A DNA stretch of 64,000 bases from Piper betle (lineage: Eukaryota > Streptophyta > Magnoliopsida > Piperales > Piperaceae): contig JAURVB010000174.1 in the NCBI GenBank assembly GCA_033002965.1, forward strand, positions 1 through 64,000, read 5' to 3'. Positions 46,763 through 59,143 of this stretch are shown one piece after another. The notes beneath the pieces were generated by a model. That model had not been told where the DNA came from. It did no database searches and saw only the letters and a program-made list of their open reading frames with translations. Each line of letters begins with the position of its first letter. The first letter of the stretch is position 1. The translations under genes and the position numbers were made by a program.

Positions 46763-48308
46763 TGTAAAACCCAAGTTTCAGCTTAGGGTTTTACCCGATA
46801 TTAGTTTTAACCAGTTTGGGCAGTCTCGAGTCAATTCAAGCGAGCTCAAGGTAGAACAATTTTATGAATATGAGTATGAAGTCCAGATGGCCATATGAGC
46901 ATGTTATGGAGGTTGAGTATGTCAAACATGCATATGATAGTTTCAAATACGATATAGTAGAGCATGAGTTATCGGTGTATACATGAGGTATACATATAAC
47001 TTTGATGAGTTAGCCAGCATTTTAGGCCTAGATCTAAGTCGTTGCAGCATTTAGTATCTGTTTGGGATTTTTGGGCTATAGTATAGGAATTTCGAATCAC
47101 TTGATTGTGCCTCTATGGGCCCAGCTTGATTGAGTTCAGGGTTTGAGGCCTATTTAACCTTATTGCCTCGATTCCCACCTATAGAGTCACTTTTAGGACT
47201 CGAGTCAATTCAACTTTGGACGGTCTCGATCCGAGCTTTCCGTCCATATGTATATTGCACATACCCATAGGTGGGTCACACTAGGACATGAGTTGGTGGA
47301 CATCCATATCGTGCCACGTGGCAAGATCTGGGCCGCGCACTCAACCTAGCATCACCCATTGATTAATAGAAGTTTTCTTCCGTTTTAGTGTTTTCCACCA
47401 TTACTGCTGCCACCACTTGGGCTCATCGCTGGTGAGAGCCGGCCCTCCTTCAGCCACCCATTCGGTACAGCCGTGAATGCCTTGTGGTTGGCTTTCCAAT
47501 AGTACTACTCACGACCACTGGCGCCGCCGCAGTCGCCGTCGGTGACTGAGTTTTTATCACTATTCATCACCGCTGCCACCACCTATCAGGCCATTTTCCT
47601 GCCACGGCACGCCACCTCTGGCCGATTCACCCACCCACACAGCTTCCCTCATCGAGATCTACATTTTGAGACAACCCAACAACCACCATGGTCGCAATCA
47701 CTGCCGGCGACGTTGCCGCACCCGGTGGGGACACCGCCCTCTTTTCGGCCATTTGCCGGCCAGCCAGTGACAAGACTCCTCCGATCATCACCACCAGCAC
47801 CTCTGCCATGACATCCCCTATCAATCACGACCATCGGAAACCCCAGCCGTGCCACCATCGGTGGGCATCACCGCCCCCTTGTTCGGCCCATTTACCTACC
47901 TGATCGTGCCCGTGTCTGCCTGTTCATGTCCACCAAGTGTTCATGTCCACTGCGTCAACCCAGCAGTTTATTTAACCCAGACTGGGTTGGTTCAGCCGTT
48001 TTAGTTTGGCCTGGTTAAGCTCGGTTCAGTTTGGTTTAGCTCATTTTCGAGTCGTTTTCATGCATTCTTGCACTGATTTCGATATTGCGAGAACTTCTAT
48101 ATTAGTTTAGATACATATTCACATGATTTAGCATGATTGGTTGTTATGATGATTTTTCTTTATTTATTGTTTTGTTTAATTATTTCATTATTTAATAATT
48201 ATCAATTATATGTTTATCATATATAATGAATGTTTACATAATTATTTGTTATTATTAACATTATATTTACTTATGAATATTAGTCTTATTATGTGTACTA
48301 GTTGTATG

Positions 48309-48347
<39 letters not shown>

Positions 48348-49630
48348 TATTTATATGTTTACTAACACGGGTATATGTTGATATTTACTTTTGCTTACTT
48401 GTGTATTTATATAGTGTAATTATATTATTATTTTATGAGTAGAGTATTATTTATGTTCATGTTTATGTATTTATTATTTGTTTATTATTATAAGTGCATT
48501 TTCTTGTTTACATATTTATTTATTTTATTATTATTATTATATCTTGATTTGTGTGCCACGAGTTTGGTTATAGGTTTGTTAGTATTGTTTTCTTTATTAC
48601 GATGCATTGATGATATGAGCACACACCACAAGCATGCATCATATAGAAAAATTAGTATTTTACTTAGTAGTGGGTTTCGATGTAGGTTTTGGAGTCCGAA
48701 CTCGCCATAGATGTGCAGATACATTTGGAGCTTGGACCACAGGTCCGTAGGACTCTCCCTCTCTGCTTGACTCCTTGCATGTCGAGTTTAATCGTGTTTT
48801 ATATGAAGGACAGTATCGGCAGCATTTTATTGCATCCCTTCGGTGTCGGGCCATTTAGCTGTATTTTCTACGTATGTTTAATAAAACTACAAGGATTAGA
48901 TCCCTTATTGGTTTTCTAACTGAAGCACCATAAATATATGATACAAGCCTCTTCCCTAAGCCTATTATATAAGTACGAGCATTTTTACAGATTTTACAAA
49001 TAAGAGAATGAGTGGTGCGGAGATATGTATAGACTTTACTAGTACTCCTTCAAACCTTGAGGTAGTACGGTGTATGAGGGCTACTTGCGTAATGCAACGC
49101 ATTTCTGGAATTTGTGGCATTAGCTTAATTGTTCCTTTTGCCACTCGAGTACCATGGTGGGTGATATGAAAAATGTGAGGGCATAAGCGTTGTATGTATG
49201 ATATGATTGTAAGCCATGCATACAAGCCGACATTTTCTTAAGTATGTTGCTTATTGTCCAATGAGAGGCAATCTTGAAGTTTCATAAGTTTTCGTGGGTA
49301 ATGGAATACCTATTTGCCAATTTATATTAGTTATTTTTCGGACCAGTAACATTCGTTATTGACGTTTTCTATATAATATATGTAGTTTTACAATCTTGAG
49401 TCGACTTTGGTGGGAGGACAGATGAACGCTACACACACTTGATCTCAACGTAGTGATTTACTTTCTTACTTTTATTGATGTTCGATGTTTTCCATTCTCA
49501 TGACACCAAGAAGGTTGTTTCGATCTATTTTATCAATCGAGTCGTACCGACTGACAACTTTAAACATGACTCAACTCAATCGTAACATTTCTGATTCGGT
49601 TCTTAAGTGAACCGAAATCGAGGTGTTACA
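46763..49630 (+). repeat. 5' LTR of element H
   Basis: Bounded by TGTAAAACCC and GGTGTTACA, inverted TG/CA ends. It holds a GC-rich leader (47,400-47,930) and an AT-rich middle with a microsatellite. A relative of its 3' part occurs at 21,455-22,147. Short frames at 47,542-47,903 and 48,435-48,919 have no recognisable motif. Confidence 0.7.
48311..48350. repeat. (AT)n microsatellite in the LTR of element H
   Basis: About 30 bp of pure AT repeat (48,311-48,340), then ACATATATATTTATAT. Confidence 0.85.
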
Positions 49631-49633
49631 AAT

Positions 49634-49646
49634 TGGTATCAGAGCC
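49634..49646 (+). other. Primer-binding site of element H
   Basis: TGGTATCAGAGCC three bases after the LTR end: an exact initiator tRNA-Met primer site. It fixes the orientation of H as plus. Confidence 0.85.
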
Positions 49647-49882
49647 ATGTCTTGGTCAATTGAGATAGAAGAATTTTGTTTTGAGCCAGGTGTGTGGAAT
49701 TGTCCTTAGCCAAGTCGACAGTTATTTCATTTGGTATTTTTTTCAATGTCTATAGAAATGATGACATGGATATGAGATCATAATTATAGTAGATGCTAGC
49801 ATGGATATCATAGGCATGCCATGATATGCTCTGAAACACGCCTTTGCTTTTACCATGCCAGTGATTTGGATAGCGTAAGAGT

Positions 49883-50149
49883 GTCCACATGCTAAGTTAG
49901 CTGAGGTTGAGTTTGATGGTGACCGGGAGTACCTAGATCTCTGACAACCACGTTGTAGCACTCACCCATCTTTCACATGTTACCATATCAGTCATTCCTT
50001 GGGGCATGGTGTACATTGTGAGACAGAGTTATAAGAGATAACACAAGTGGGGGAGCTTGGAGTATGGAGATACTCACATAATTACGTGACACATGAACAT
50101 AGACCTTGAGTGGCTTAAACAGATCCATTAGGCATAGTTTGAGTGTACA
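49883..50149 (+). repeat. Tandem duplication in element H, copy 1
   Basis: About 265 bp starting GTCCACATGCTAAGTTAGC and ending in GGCATAGTTTGAGTGTACA. Repeated at 51,372-51,633 with scattered substitutions. It has no recognisable coding content. Confidence 0.8.
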
Positions 50150-51371
50150 TGTAACGAACCGCCCATTTCGAGCCAGAAGCCAAGTGTTATTATAAGAAAT
50201 TAAGTGTCTTATAAATTAATTTTTCTATTAATTGTCAAGATTTTAAAAACCATGACATAAAATATAATATAATAAATGCTCGAAATAATCTAAGCCCCAT
50301 GAACCGAACCAAAATCTCACTACCATGCAAAGAATCTAGAAAAAGAATAGTCCAATAACAAAGTCATCTAGCTATCCCGACTCTACCCATCCATCCATGC
50401 TCATACCTACGGAGGCCACTCAACGTTAGTGATAAAAATACTAAGTCATATAGTTACAAGAAAAAAATTAATATATTCCATAGCATCATTAATTCAACTT
50501 TTAGTGATTATGCGCCTATTCTGAGCTCTTAATATACTGGGAGGGTGGCCGCCCATCTAGCTACAATCCCATGTATGCACACACACGCTACGTGGCCCTC
50601 GGCATGTAATTACCAATATGTGCCATTGACTCACTCTCTTGGAATCACAAGTGCATAATGAGCCGTTTTGCGCCACTACTCCTTGTCACCCCTTTTTGGC
50701 ATGGGGGTAGTTATTTAATCTTTCAAAGAATTTTTAAGGGTGCTACCTTGTGTTAGACAGAGTCAATTCTTGGACCTAGTTGTGCTCGGCACATGGTGGT
50801 CGAATGTGGGCTCAGGCCAACCAAGACTCCGAATTGTCAGGCTGAGTCAATTCTTTAACCCTGGTTGTACTCGGAGCACGGTGGTCGAATGTGAGCTCAA
50901 GCCGACCAAGACTCCCACATAAGAAAATATAACATTTTGAGTGATTATATGAACTTGAAATTTTGTTGAGGAACCCACAACTATGACACACGATCCTAAT
51001 ATTGATGAAACTTCTCTAATGTGCTCACAAACTATCCAGAGGATATTTCATTTAACATCCACAAAATTCTCCTTTATATAGAAGAATACTTGTAAAATTC
51101 AAGAAGTCACTATATTAAATTTTATAGAAATAAACATAATCAAACATAACTATATCAGCCATTTATGTGATAACGAAAAGTCAAAAGAATTGACTATTGA
51201 GTTAAAACAATTATCCATAAATATCAATGTACCGATACTCTAAAGGTTATAATTGATAATTTATTATATTAATTCTAAAGAATTAATTTAATTAAATATT
51301 ATTTATGATTCGTTCTAAGATTTACAAAATCCTAAATAAAATAACTTAATTATTTTTTTCGGGGTTTTACA
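50150..51371. mobile_element. Solo LTR (1.22 kb)
   Basis: TGTAACGAACC at one end and GGGGTTTTACA at the other, flanked by GTACA and GTCCA, a one-mismatch 5-bp target duplication. It is related to the LTRs at 51,798 and 59,146 through its start word and a shared GAGTCAATTC...GTGGTCGAAT block, but it lacks the minisatellite. No internal region is present, so LTR-LTR recombination removed it. Confidence 0.7.
50758..50918. repeat. 76-bp tandem pair inside the solo LTR
   Basis: Two copies (50,758-50,833 and 50,842-50,918) of a unit with GAGTCAATTCTT, CTCGGMRCAYGGTGGTCGAA and ACCAAGACTCC. The chromovirus LTRs have only one such unit (54,545-54,620; 60,475-60,550). Confidence 0.75.
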
Positions 51372-51633
51372 GTCCACATGCTAAGTTAGCTGAGGTTGAG
51401 TTTGATGGTGACCACGAGTACCTAGATCTTTGGCAACCACATTGTAGCACTTACTCGTCTTTCACATGTCACCATATCAGTCCTTCCTTCGGACATGGTG
51501 TACATTGTGAGACAGAGTTATAAGAGATAACACAAGTAGGGAGGTAGGGGTATAAAGATACTCACATAGTTACGTGACACTTAAGCAGAGACCTTAAGAG
51601 ACTTTAAAAAGATCCAATAAGCATAGTTTGAAG
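51372..51633 (+). repeat. Tandem duplication in element H, copy 2
   Basis: Starts at once after the solo LTR with GTCCACATGCTAAG and ends in AGCATAGTTTGAAG. H sequence continues to 51,797. Confidence 0.8.
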
Positions 51634-51797
51634 CCTACTTTGGAGAACTTGGACCCTCAAAAAATCCTTGTGGATGAAGGATGTGGCTATAACAGTGGAG
51701 CCACTAAGGTACTTAGAGCATAGATGAGAGTTTGGATAGATGACTTGAGATGGACCACTTCCAAGAGATAGCAGTGGATGAGGATGAGCAGCGATGT

Positions 51798-54700
51798 TGT
51801 AACGACCCACCATTTTTTCACGATATTGTGAGCCTTGCTGGCCAGGTGTTACTCAAAATTTAATAAAACCAACCCTATAACAACCAGTCCTAACCAGACT
51901 GGGTGTTACATAAAAGGTTACATGTATAATATGAAAGAAAATAAGTCTAGCATTTCTAACTCAAAAGAACTTATTTTTCAAATGACAATGTCTGAAGTAA
52001 TTATCCCACAATCTTGGATCGTTTCCCATAGCCACATTTATAACACAAGAAAAGTAAAAAGAGAAGTCTGTTTATTAACCGTTCACCACCTCCGTTGGTA
52101 GAAGAACCACCCTGTCGTCTCTTAGTCTTTAGGTCCAGCTGCTAACCTGCGGAGGCAATTCCGCGTTAGTGATTAACCACTAAGCCGTATAATTAAATAA
52201 AACAAGTCCATAAACTCCCTATCATATTCTATAATATTGGCACTTGTGACCATTCAACATGTCCATTTATTAGCTGATGGTTCAGTCTACCATGTCCATT
52301 AGTTGATTGATGGGTCAGTCCACCATGTCCATCTATTGGGTGATGGGTCAGTCCTTCATGTACATTACCGGCTGGCGAGTCTAATCTGCCATGTCCGTTA
52401 TCACCTTGCGAGTCCAATCCACCATGTCCATTAGTTGGCTGATGAGTCAGTTCACCATGTCCATCTATTTGCTGATGGGTCAGTCCACCATGTCCATAAT
52501 TGGCTGGTGAGTCCAATCCAACATGTCCAATTTATTGGCTGATGGGTCAGTCCATCATGTCCATTACTGGCTAGCGAGTCAAATCCGCCATGTCCGTTAT
52601 CGGCTAGCAAGTCCAATCCACCATGTCCGTAATAGGCTAGCGAGTCCAATCCGCCATGCCCAATTTATTGGCTGATCGGTCAGTCCATCATGTCCATTAC
52701 CGGCTGACAAGTCCAATCCGCCATCTCCGTTATCGGCTGGTGAGTCCAATCCACCATATCCGCAATTGGCTGGCGAGTCCAATCCGCCATGTCCAATTTA
52801 TTGGCTGATGGGTTAGTCCATCATGCCCATTACTGGTTGGCGACTCAAATCTGCCATGTCCGTTATCGGCTGGTGAGTCCAATCCACCATGTCTATAATT
52901 GGCTGGCGAGTCCAATCCGCCATGTCCAATTTATTGGTTGATGGGTCAGTCCATCATGTCCATTACCAGCTGGCGAGTCCAATCTGCCATGTCCGTTATC
53001 GGCTGGTGAGTCCAATCCACCATGTCTGTAATTGGCTGGCGAGTCCAATCCGCCATGTCCAATTTATTAGCTGATGGTTAGTCCATCATGTCCATTATCG
53101 GCTAGCAAGTCTAATCCGCAATGTCCGTTATTGGCTGGTGAGTCCAATCCACCTTATCCATTAGTTGGCTGATGGATCAGTCCACCATGTCCATCTATTG
53201 GCTGATGGGTCAATCCACCATGTCCATAATTGGCTATCGAGTCCAATCCGCCATGTCCAATTTATTGGCTGATGGGTCAGTCCATCATGTCCATTATCGG
53301 CTGGCGAGTCCAATCTGCCATGTCCGTTATCGGCTGGTGAGTCCAATCCGCCATGACCATTAGTTGGTTGATGGGTCAGTCCACCATGTCCATCTATTGG
53401 GTGAAGGGTCAGTCCTTCATGTACGTTACCGGCTGGCGAGTCCAATCTTCCATGTCCGTTATCGGCTGGTGAGTCCAATCCACCATGTCCATTAGTTGGC
53501 TGATGGGTCAGTCCACCATGTCCATCTATTGGCTGATGGGTCAATCCACCAAGTCCATAATTAGCTGGTGAGTCCAATCCGCCATGTCCAATTTATTAGC
53601 TGATGGGTTAGTCCATCATGTCCATTACCGGCTGGCGAGTCCAATCCGCCATGTCCATTATTGGACTGGTGAGTCCAATCCACTATGTCCGTAATTGGTT
53701 AGCAAGTCCAATCCGCCATGTCCAATTTATTGGTTGATGGGTTAGTCCATCATGTCCATTACCGGCTGGCGAGTCCAATCCGCCATGTCCGTTATCGGCT
53801 GGTGAGTCCAATCTACCATATCCATAATTGGCTAGCGAGTCCAATCCGCCATGTCCAATTTATTGGCTGATGGGTCAGTCGATCATGTCCATTACCGGCT
53901 GGCAAGTCCAATCCACCATGTCCGTTATCGGCTGGTGAGTCCAATCCACCATGTCCGTATTTAGCTGGAGAGTCCAATATGCCTTGTCCAATTTATTGGC
54001 TGATGGGTCAGTCCATCATGTCCATTACCGGCTAGTGAGTCCAATCCACCATGTCTGTTATCGGCTGGTGAGTCCAATCCATCATGTCCATAATTGGCTG
54101 GCGAGTCCAATCCGCCATGTCCAATTTATTGGCTGATGGGTCAGTCCATCATGTCCATTACCAGTTAGCTAGTCCAATCCGCCCTATCCATTATTGGTTG
54201 GTGAATGCAATCCACCATATCCATTAGTTGGTTGATGGGTCAGTCCACCATGTCCATCTATTGGCTGATGGGTCAGTCCACCATATCCGTAATTGGCTAG
54301 CGAGTCCAATCTGCCATGTCCAATTTATTGGTTGATGGGTCAGTCCATCATGTCCATTACCAGCTTGCGAGTCCAAACCGCAATGTCCGTTATCGGCCGG
54401 TGAGTTCAATCCACCTTGACTATTAGTTGGTTGATGGGTCAGTACACCATGTCCGTAATTGGTTGGCGAGTCAAATCCGCCATGTCCAATTTATTAGCTG
54501 ATGGGTCAGTCCATCATGTCCACTATTTAATTATGAAGGGCGTAGCCCATGTTAGACTGAGTCAATTCCTTGACCCGGTTGCACTCGGTGCATGGTGGTC
54601 GAATCTGGGCTCAGGCTGACCAGGTTATCCACAAGGGAAAATACAACATTTTAAATAATTATAAGGACATAGATATTTCGAACTTATAGCTCCGACCAAT

Positions 54701-56319
54701 GAACCTAATCTGAACGAGGACATAAAATTAGACATAAGTATAATTTTATTCGAGTAGAAATACATGAAACTAAATGACTATTATATATATCACTATTAAA
54801 TTTCAACAATATTAAATATTAACACCTAACAAATAATAAAATAATTATCAACTTATACCCAAATATTTAATTACTATAATTAGTATATTTTCCTTCGGTT
54901 TTAATTTTTTAATCACTACTATTACTTACGGCAATTTAATTAATTAAGTTGTTCAATTAAATTATGTAAAATAATTTGTATTATTTTAATTCATAAATAT
55001 TATTAATACAATTATTTTAAATTATTTGACTCTATAAAATTTCGAACTTTTTTATTTCCATTATGCTATTTAGGTTCGACCCGAGTGATTACTACCCGAC
55101 TATAGTTTAATAACCAATTTTCTACAATACTAACTCATTATTAAAATAATCAATTTATTTACCTAATATTAAATTTAATATGGTAAAGGTAAAATCTTTA
55201 TTTATTAATCACTTATAACCGTCCAATTTAATTTAATCGCTTTTATTACGCCGATTAATTATCGACAGTTTATCATTACCGTATTTTTATTACTTATGTC
55301 AATGTCGACTTCGTCTAATAACTAATTAGTTTAGTAACTTTACCCTATAACCCGTTAAAATAATTATTTTTAAAGATTTATTACGAGTTTGTATTATTTT
55401 TAACTCGAGTCGGTATCGAGTCAACCAGTATTTACAGAATTGCCACCGCCCTTCTTCTTCCCTGGCGCCATCCCCTGTTCCCGACAGCAGCCGCCCTCCA
55501 GCCGCCGCCGGCAACTATCTCTAGCAGCCGTCAATAGTCACCGCCCAGACTTGCCATGCCATTGCGGTGTCGCCCCGGCCAACTCCGGCCGTATTCCAGC
55601 CGCGGCAACGCCCGCATTGCCTTCCTAGCGGTGCGCTCGCGTTGGCAATTCCACTCCCGGCGAGCGTCACCGCCTCAAATGGGTGGTCGCCTCATCACCC
55701 TCCACCACCTATCTACCTTCCTCGTCGCCCACCACCGTTGCCCCTGTTTTCGCCGCCGTCCCCTGTTTTTGTCTATTCACCACCCCAAGCCGGCATCCAC
55801 AACCGTGAGATCAGCTCTATAAGGATCGACGAAGAGAGTTGGATCATCTTCTGACGTCGGAACGGTCGCCACCACTGATTCCCGACGAGGCTTGCCCGTG
55901 CTTGCCCATCTCGCCGAACAGGGGAAACTCGTCGGGAATTTTAGTTTCTCCGATGTAAAATTATATTTGTTTTCTTATTGATTTTAAAATATGCATGCAA
56001 GAAAATTAAGAAGAGGGAGATAGGAAGAATACCTAAGCAAGGAAGAAGACATGCTGGCAAGGAAGAGGAGAAGAGAATGCGAATGAAGGGTAGGGTGGAG
56101 GACGTCCTTTATAAATGAAATGACGGCTATGGTTTGTGGAAACACACCAACACCCGTATTTAATTCCTTTAACTGGGTAACCGGGTAAAGAATAAACTAT
56201 TTAACAGGGTAGACTTAACCGGGCAGAGAATAAAATATAATTAATATTAATTCTCTAACGTTTGATCCTTCCCTACCCGAGTCGAATATATTAAAAAAAT
56301 TTTTTCCATGGTCTTTACA
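51798..56319 (-). repeat. 3' LTR of the chromovirus element (4.52 kb)
   Basis: It contains, left to right, a start shared with 59,146, a 2.3-kb minisatellite, a GAGTCAATTCCTTGACC block, about 800 bp of AT-rich DNA, a GC-rich leader (55,440-55,920) and the end GGTCTTTACA. It is longer than its partner by about 1.24 kb, almost all from the minisatellite. Confidence 0.8.
52253..54524. repeat. Minisatellite array in the 3' LTR (about 2.27 kb)
   Basis: Monomers of 32-35 bp built on GGCTGGYGAGTCCAATCCRCCATGTCC, arranged in a higher-order set of four (33, 33, 35 and 32 bp, about 133 bp). The fourth type reads GGCTGATGGGTCAGTCCATC. The set repeats with local deletions and swaps. Reading frames of 61-138 codons across it (for example 53,161-53,577, minus) arise because 33 bp is a multiple of three. 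Confidence 0.9.
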
Positions 56320-56342
56320 ATCTCCCCAACTTGGAAATTTTT
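56320..56342 (-). other. Polypurine tract of the chromovirus element
   Basis: On the minus strand CCAAGTTGGGGAGATT directly precedes TGTAAAGACC, the LTR start. Confidence 0.7.
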
Positions 56343-56508
56343 CGTTCCCGAAATATCTTAACAAATAACAGAACAATTATGATTAACTTTATTTATTTCT
56401 TTGGGGTCGTATCATGCCGCTACAATTATAAAACTCCTATGCCACAAATAGGCTAGGGTATTTCCTTACTATTTCTTGTTCAGTCTCCCATGTAACTTCT
56501 TCTGACCC

Positions 56509-58440
56509 CTAATTTTTCCATAGTACTTTTACCAAAAGAATTTCCTTGTTCCTTAGTGTCTTTATTTCTCTTGCCAGGATGCAGATCGGCTTTTCCTCGT
56601 AAGTTAAATTTGATTGTAGCTCTAAGTCTTCAAAATTTGTGATGATATGATCCTCATCCCATACATACTTCTTTAGCATTGACACATGGAAAACATTGTG
56701 TACTCCAGCAAGGCTTGGTGGCAATGCTAATCTATATGCACAACTCCCAACTCGATCCAGGATTGGAAACGGTCCTATGAATCTTGGCTTCAACTTTCTT
56801 GATATTTTTAATTTGATCACCCCCTTCATAGGAGATGTCTTTAGGTACACAAACTCCCCAACTTGGAACTCTAGGTCCTTCCTTCGAGTATCAGCATAAC
56901 TCTTTTGTTGATCCTGAGCTGCCTTAAGTCTTTGCTGAATGAATTCCACCTTTTCAGTTGCTTCACTCACCATCTCTGGCCCGACTATAACTGCTTCGGT
57001 AGACTCCAGCCAGCACGATGGAGATCTACATGGCCTACCATATAAAGCTTCAAATGGTGCCATCCTTATACTGGCTCGGTAAGAGTTATTGTAGGTGAAT
57101 TCAGCCAAGGCTAAGTGTTTCTCCCAGTCACCCCCTGTCAAGAATGCAAGCTCTTAACAAATCTTCCAAAGTTTGAATAGTCCTCTCACTTTGACCATTA
57201 GTTTGGGGATGATATGCTATACTCAACTTAATCTGAGTTCCCATGGCTTTTTGGAAAGCTTCCCAGAAATGTGAGGTGAATAGGGGATCATAGTCGGAGA
57301 CTATCTCCTTTGGAATCCCATGCAATTTGACAATATTGTCAACATATAATCCTGCCAGGTGTTCCGCCATTCTCATTGATTTCGTGGGGATGAAGTGAGC
57401 TACCTTAGTTAGTCGGTCCACAACTACCCATATGGAGTCATGCTTCTTTTAAGTTCTTGGGAGCTTTGAAATAAAATCGCATGTGACACACTCCCATTTC
57501 CACGATGGTATTTCTAAAGGTTGTAATAGTCCTCCAGGTAGTTGCTGTTGGGCTTTAATCTGTTGGCAAGTCTGACACTTACAGACAAAATTCACAACAT
57601 CCCTCTTCCTCCCAATCCACCAGGAGGTCTGCTTTAAATCCTGATACATTTTAGTAACTCCATGGTGTATCAAGAACTTTGAGTGATGAGCCTCCTCCAA
57701 AATGTCCCGCCTTAGTGCATTATCCTTGGGTACACACAACTGTCCTCTAAATCTAATCACATTATTAGAATCAGCTACAATGTTAGGAATCTTGTCCAAC
57801 ATTTTATTCAGCTCCTCATGAGTGCTACCATAACACGATCAACTAAATCATTAGAAACAACCAAATTTGCCGATAAGCCTGTTAGTTGCTCCACTGGGTT
57901 GATAGCTACCACTTCTACTAACATGGCCCAAAGTCTAGCTAGCTGCTGACTTTTGTCCACTTTGCCCTTCCAACTCAACGCGTGGGCTACCACATTCGCT
58001 TTCCCTAGATGGTATAAGATTTGGAAGTCGTAGTCCTTTAGATATTCCATCCACCGCCTCTGTCGAAGGTTAAGGTCATTCTGGGTGAAGATATGCTTCA
58101 AACTCTGGTGGTCAGTGAAGACTTTGAACTGGGCTCCATACAATTAGTGCCTCCAAATCTTTAGGGCAAAAACTACTGCTACCAATTCCATGTCATGGGT
58201 TGCAAAATTTTGCTCATGAATCTTTAATTGATGAGAGGCATAGGCCACCACCTTACCTTCTTGCATAAGGACGCATCCTAAACCCAACAAAGACACATTG
58301 CTAAAGACTACGAATCCTCATTACCATTTGGCAGTGTCAAGACTGGTGCTTTAGAAATTGGTGTCACTCCAAGTGCTAGGTCAATGGCAAACTCCACTGC
58401 CCGCTTAGGAGGTAACCCTGGAAGTTTGTCTGGGAATACA
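56509..58440 (-). pseudogene. Chromovirus pol remnant: RT scrap, RNase H, integrase
   Basis: Sense order on the minus strand. 58,440-58,330 is the LPGLPPKRAVEFAIDL start of the reverse-transcriptase region, then a jump to [20 protein letters not shown]. 58,143-57,808 is RNase H (VFTDHQSLKHIFTQ), whose VADALS Asp has become His (VAHALS). 57,802-57,449 is the integrase HHCC zinc finger (EEAHHS, IHHG, CKCQTC) and the DFISKLP start of the core. A TAA at 57,449-57,451 interrupts it. 57,421-57,128 continues the core with IVSDYDP and GQSERTIQ; the catalytic D, D and E are all present. A frameshift near 57,135 precedes a 210-codon C-terminal part (57,141-56,509; MAPFEALYGRPCRSPSC, HNVFHVSMLKKYV). Dead, but relatively young. 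Confidence 0.85.
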
Positions 58441-58760
58441 CATATTCTTAGACTGAATCTCCCCCTGAACCAAATTGGCAAATGCCGAGTGCTTTCTTCT
58501 GGACAACAGGCTCTAAATGCTTTTTTCAGTAATGTCTATCCATCTCTCTGCCTTCATTGGATCAGTCCCTCCAATGAATACCTCAGCTCCATTCTTCGCG
58601 GAACTTTTCCACAGTGTATCGGTTCACTATCATCCATAGCTGGCGGCACCACTTGTCGGACTACCGGTGGCACTAGGTTTGGAAGCTCCCCTCACTCACC
58701 CAGGTCAGATAACCCTGCCCGCCCTTGGGCACTCCCCTGATCACCATCTGGGACATTACT
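58441..58760 (-). pseudogene. Gag fragment fused to the RT-region scrap
   Basis: The minus strand at about 58,600-58,490 gives FIGGTDPMKAERWIDI and then FRACCPEES, a gypsy Gag pattern (G..DP..AE.W). Within about 60 bases the text turns into VFPDKLPGLPP, which belongs well downstream in an intact element. A deletion therefore joined Gag to the start of the polymerase region. Frame changes are present. Confidence 0.55.
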
Positions 58761-59130
58761 AGGACCCGCTGCCGAGGTTTAAGGCTTCATTCCCTACTAC
58801 CACTCCCGTTAACCGCTAAACAATATTCTGCACCACAAAATTTGTATTTTTTGAAGCCTGCGCTAGCCCCTATATGGCCGTCAGGATCTGGGCGAACACA
58901 TTCTTTGTGTTCAAATTTGATTGCACAAATAAATTTAACTGTCTACGAGTGCCTGCCATTTGAAACGTCGAACCATCATGGTTCATTAGTTTTTCTTTTT
59001 GTTTCAGTTATGACGTAGGTTTCTTAGCGAATGAATTTGTCAATTAATAACACAACATAGTTGGAAAAGATAATTATTGGACTTTTCAACAAGGTACTTG
59101 AGTCATAAAATATGAGCTAGTGGGAAACCG
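58761..59130. other. 5' untranslated part of the chromovirus interior
   Basis: Between the Gag fragment and the primer-binding site. No feature beyond a short AT-rich stretch and unremarkable frames. Confidence 0.4.
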
Positions 59131-59143
59131 TACTCTGATACCA
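59131..59143 (-). other. Primer-binding site of the chromovirus element
   Basis: On the minus strand TGGTATCAGAGTA lies two bases inside the 5' LTR: the initiator tRNA-Met site with a small 3' difference. It sets the element's orientation. Confidence 0.85.

Noticed and set aside
47542..47903. Several frames of 65-89 codons in GC-rich sequence
   Set aside because: They fall in the leader part of the LTR of element H, overlap on both strands and have no family features.
49634..49646. TGGTATCAGAGCC words (also at 2,034, 44,389 and 59,143 minus) as tRNA gene fragments
   Set aside because: Each lies immediately inside an LTR and is the complement of only the last bases of initiator tRNA-Met: primer-binding sites, not tRNA genes.
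52229..54619. Regularly spaced repeats of about 33 bp, superficially like a CRISPR array, and several repeated-peptide frames
   Set aside because: Monomers are contiguous and themselves variable, with no constant repeat alternating with unique spacers. The array lies inside both LTRs of a plant retrotransposon. The frames are a consequence of the 33-bp period.
55440..55854. Plus-strand frames of 62-95 codons in the chromovirus LTRs (also 61,597-61,912)
   Set aside because: They lie in the GC-rich LTR leader and are antisense to the element. Their presence in both LTRs reflects LTR identity, not coding constraint.
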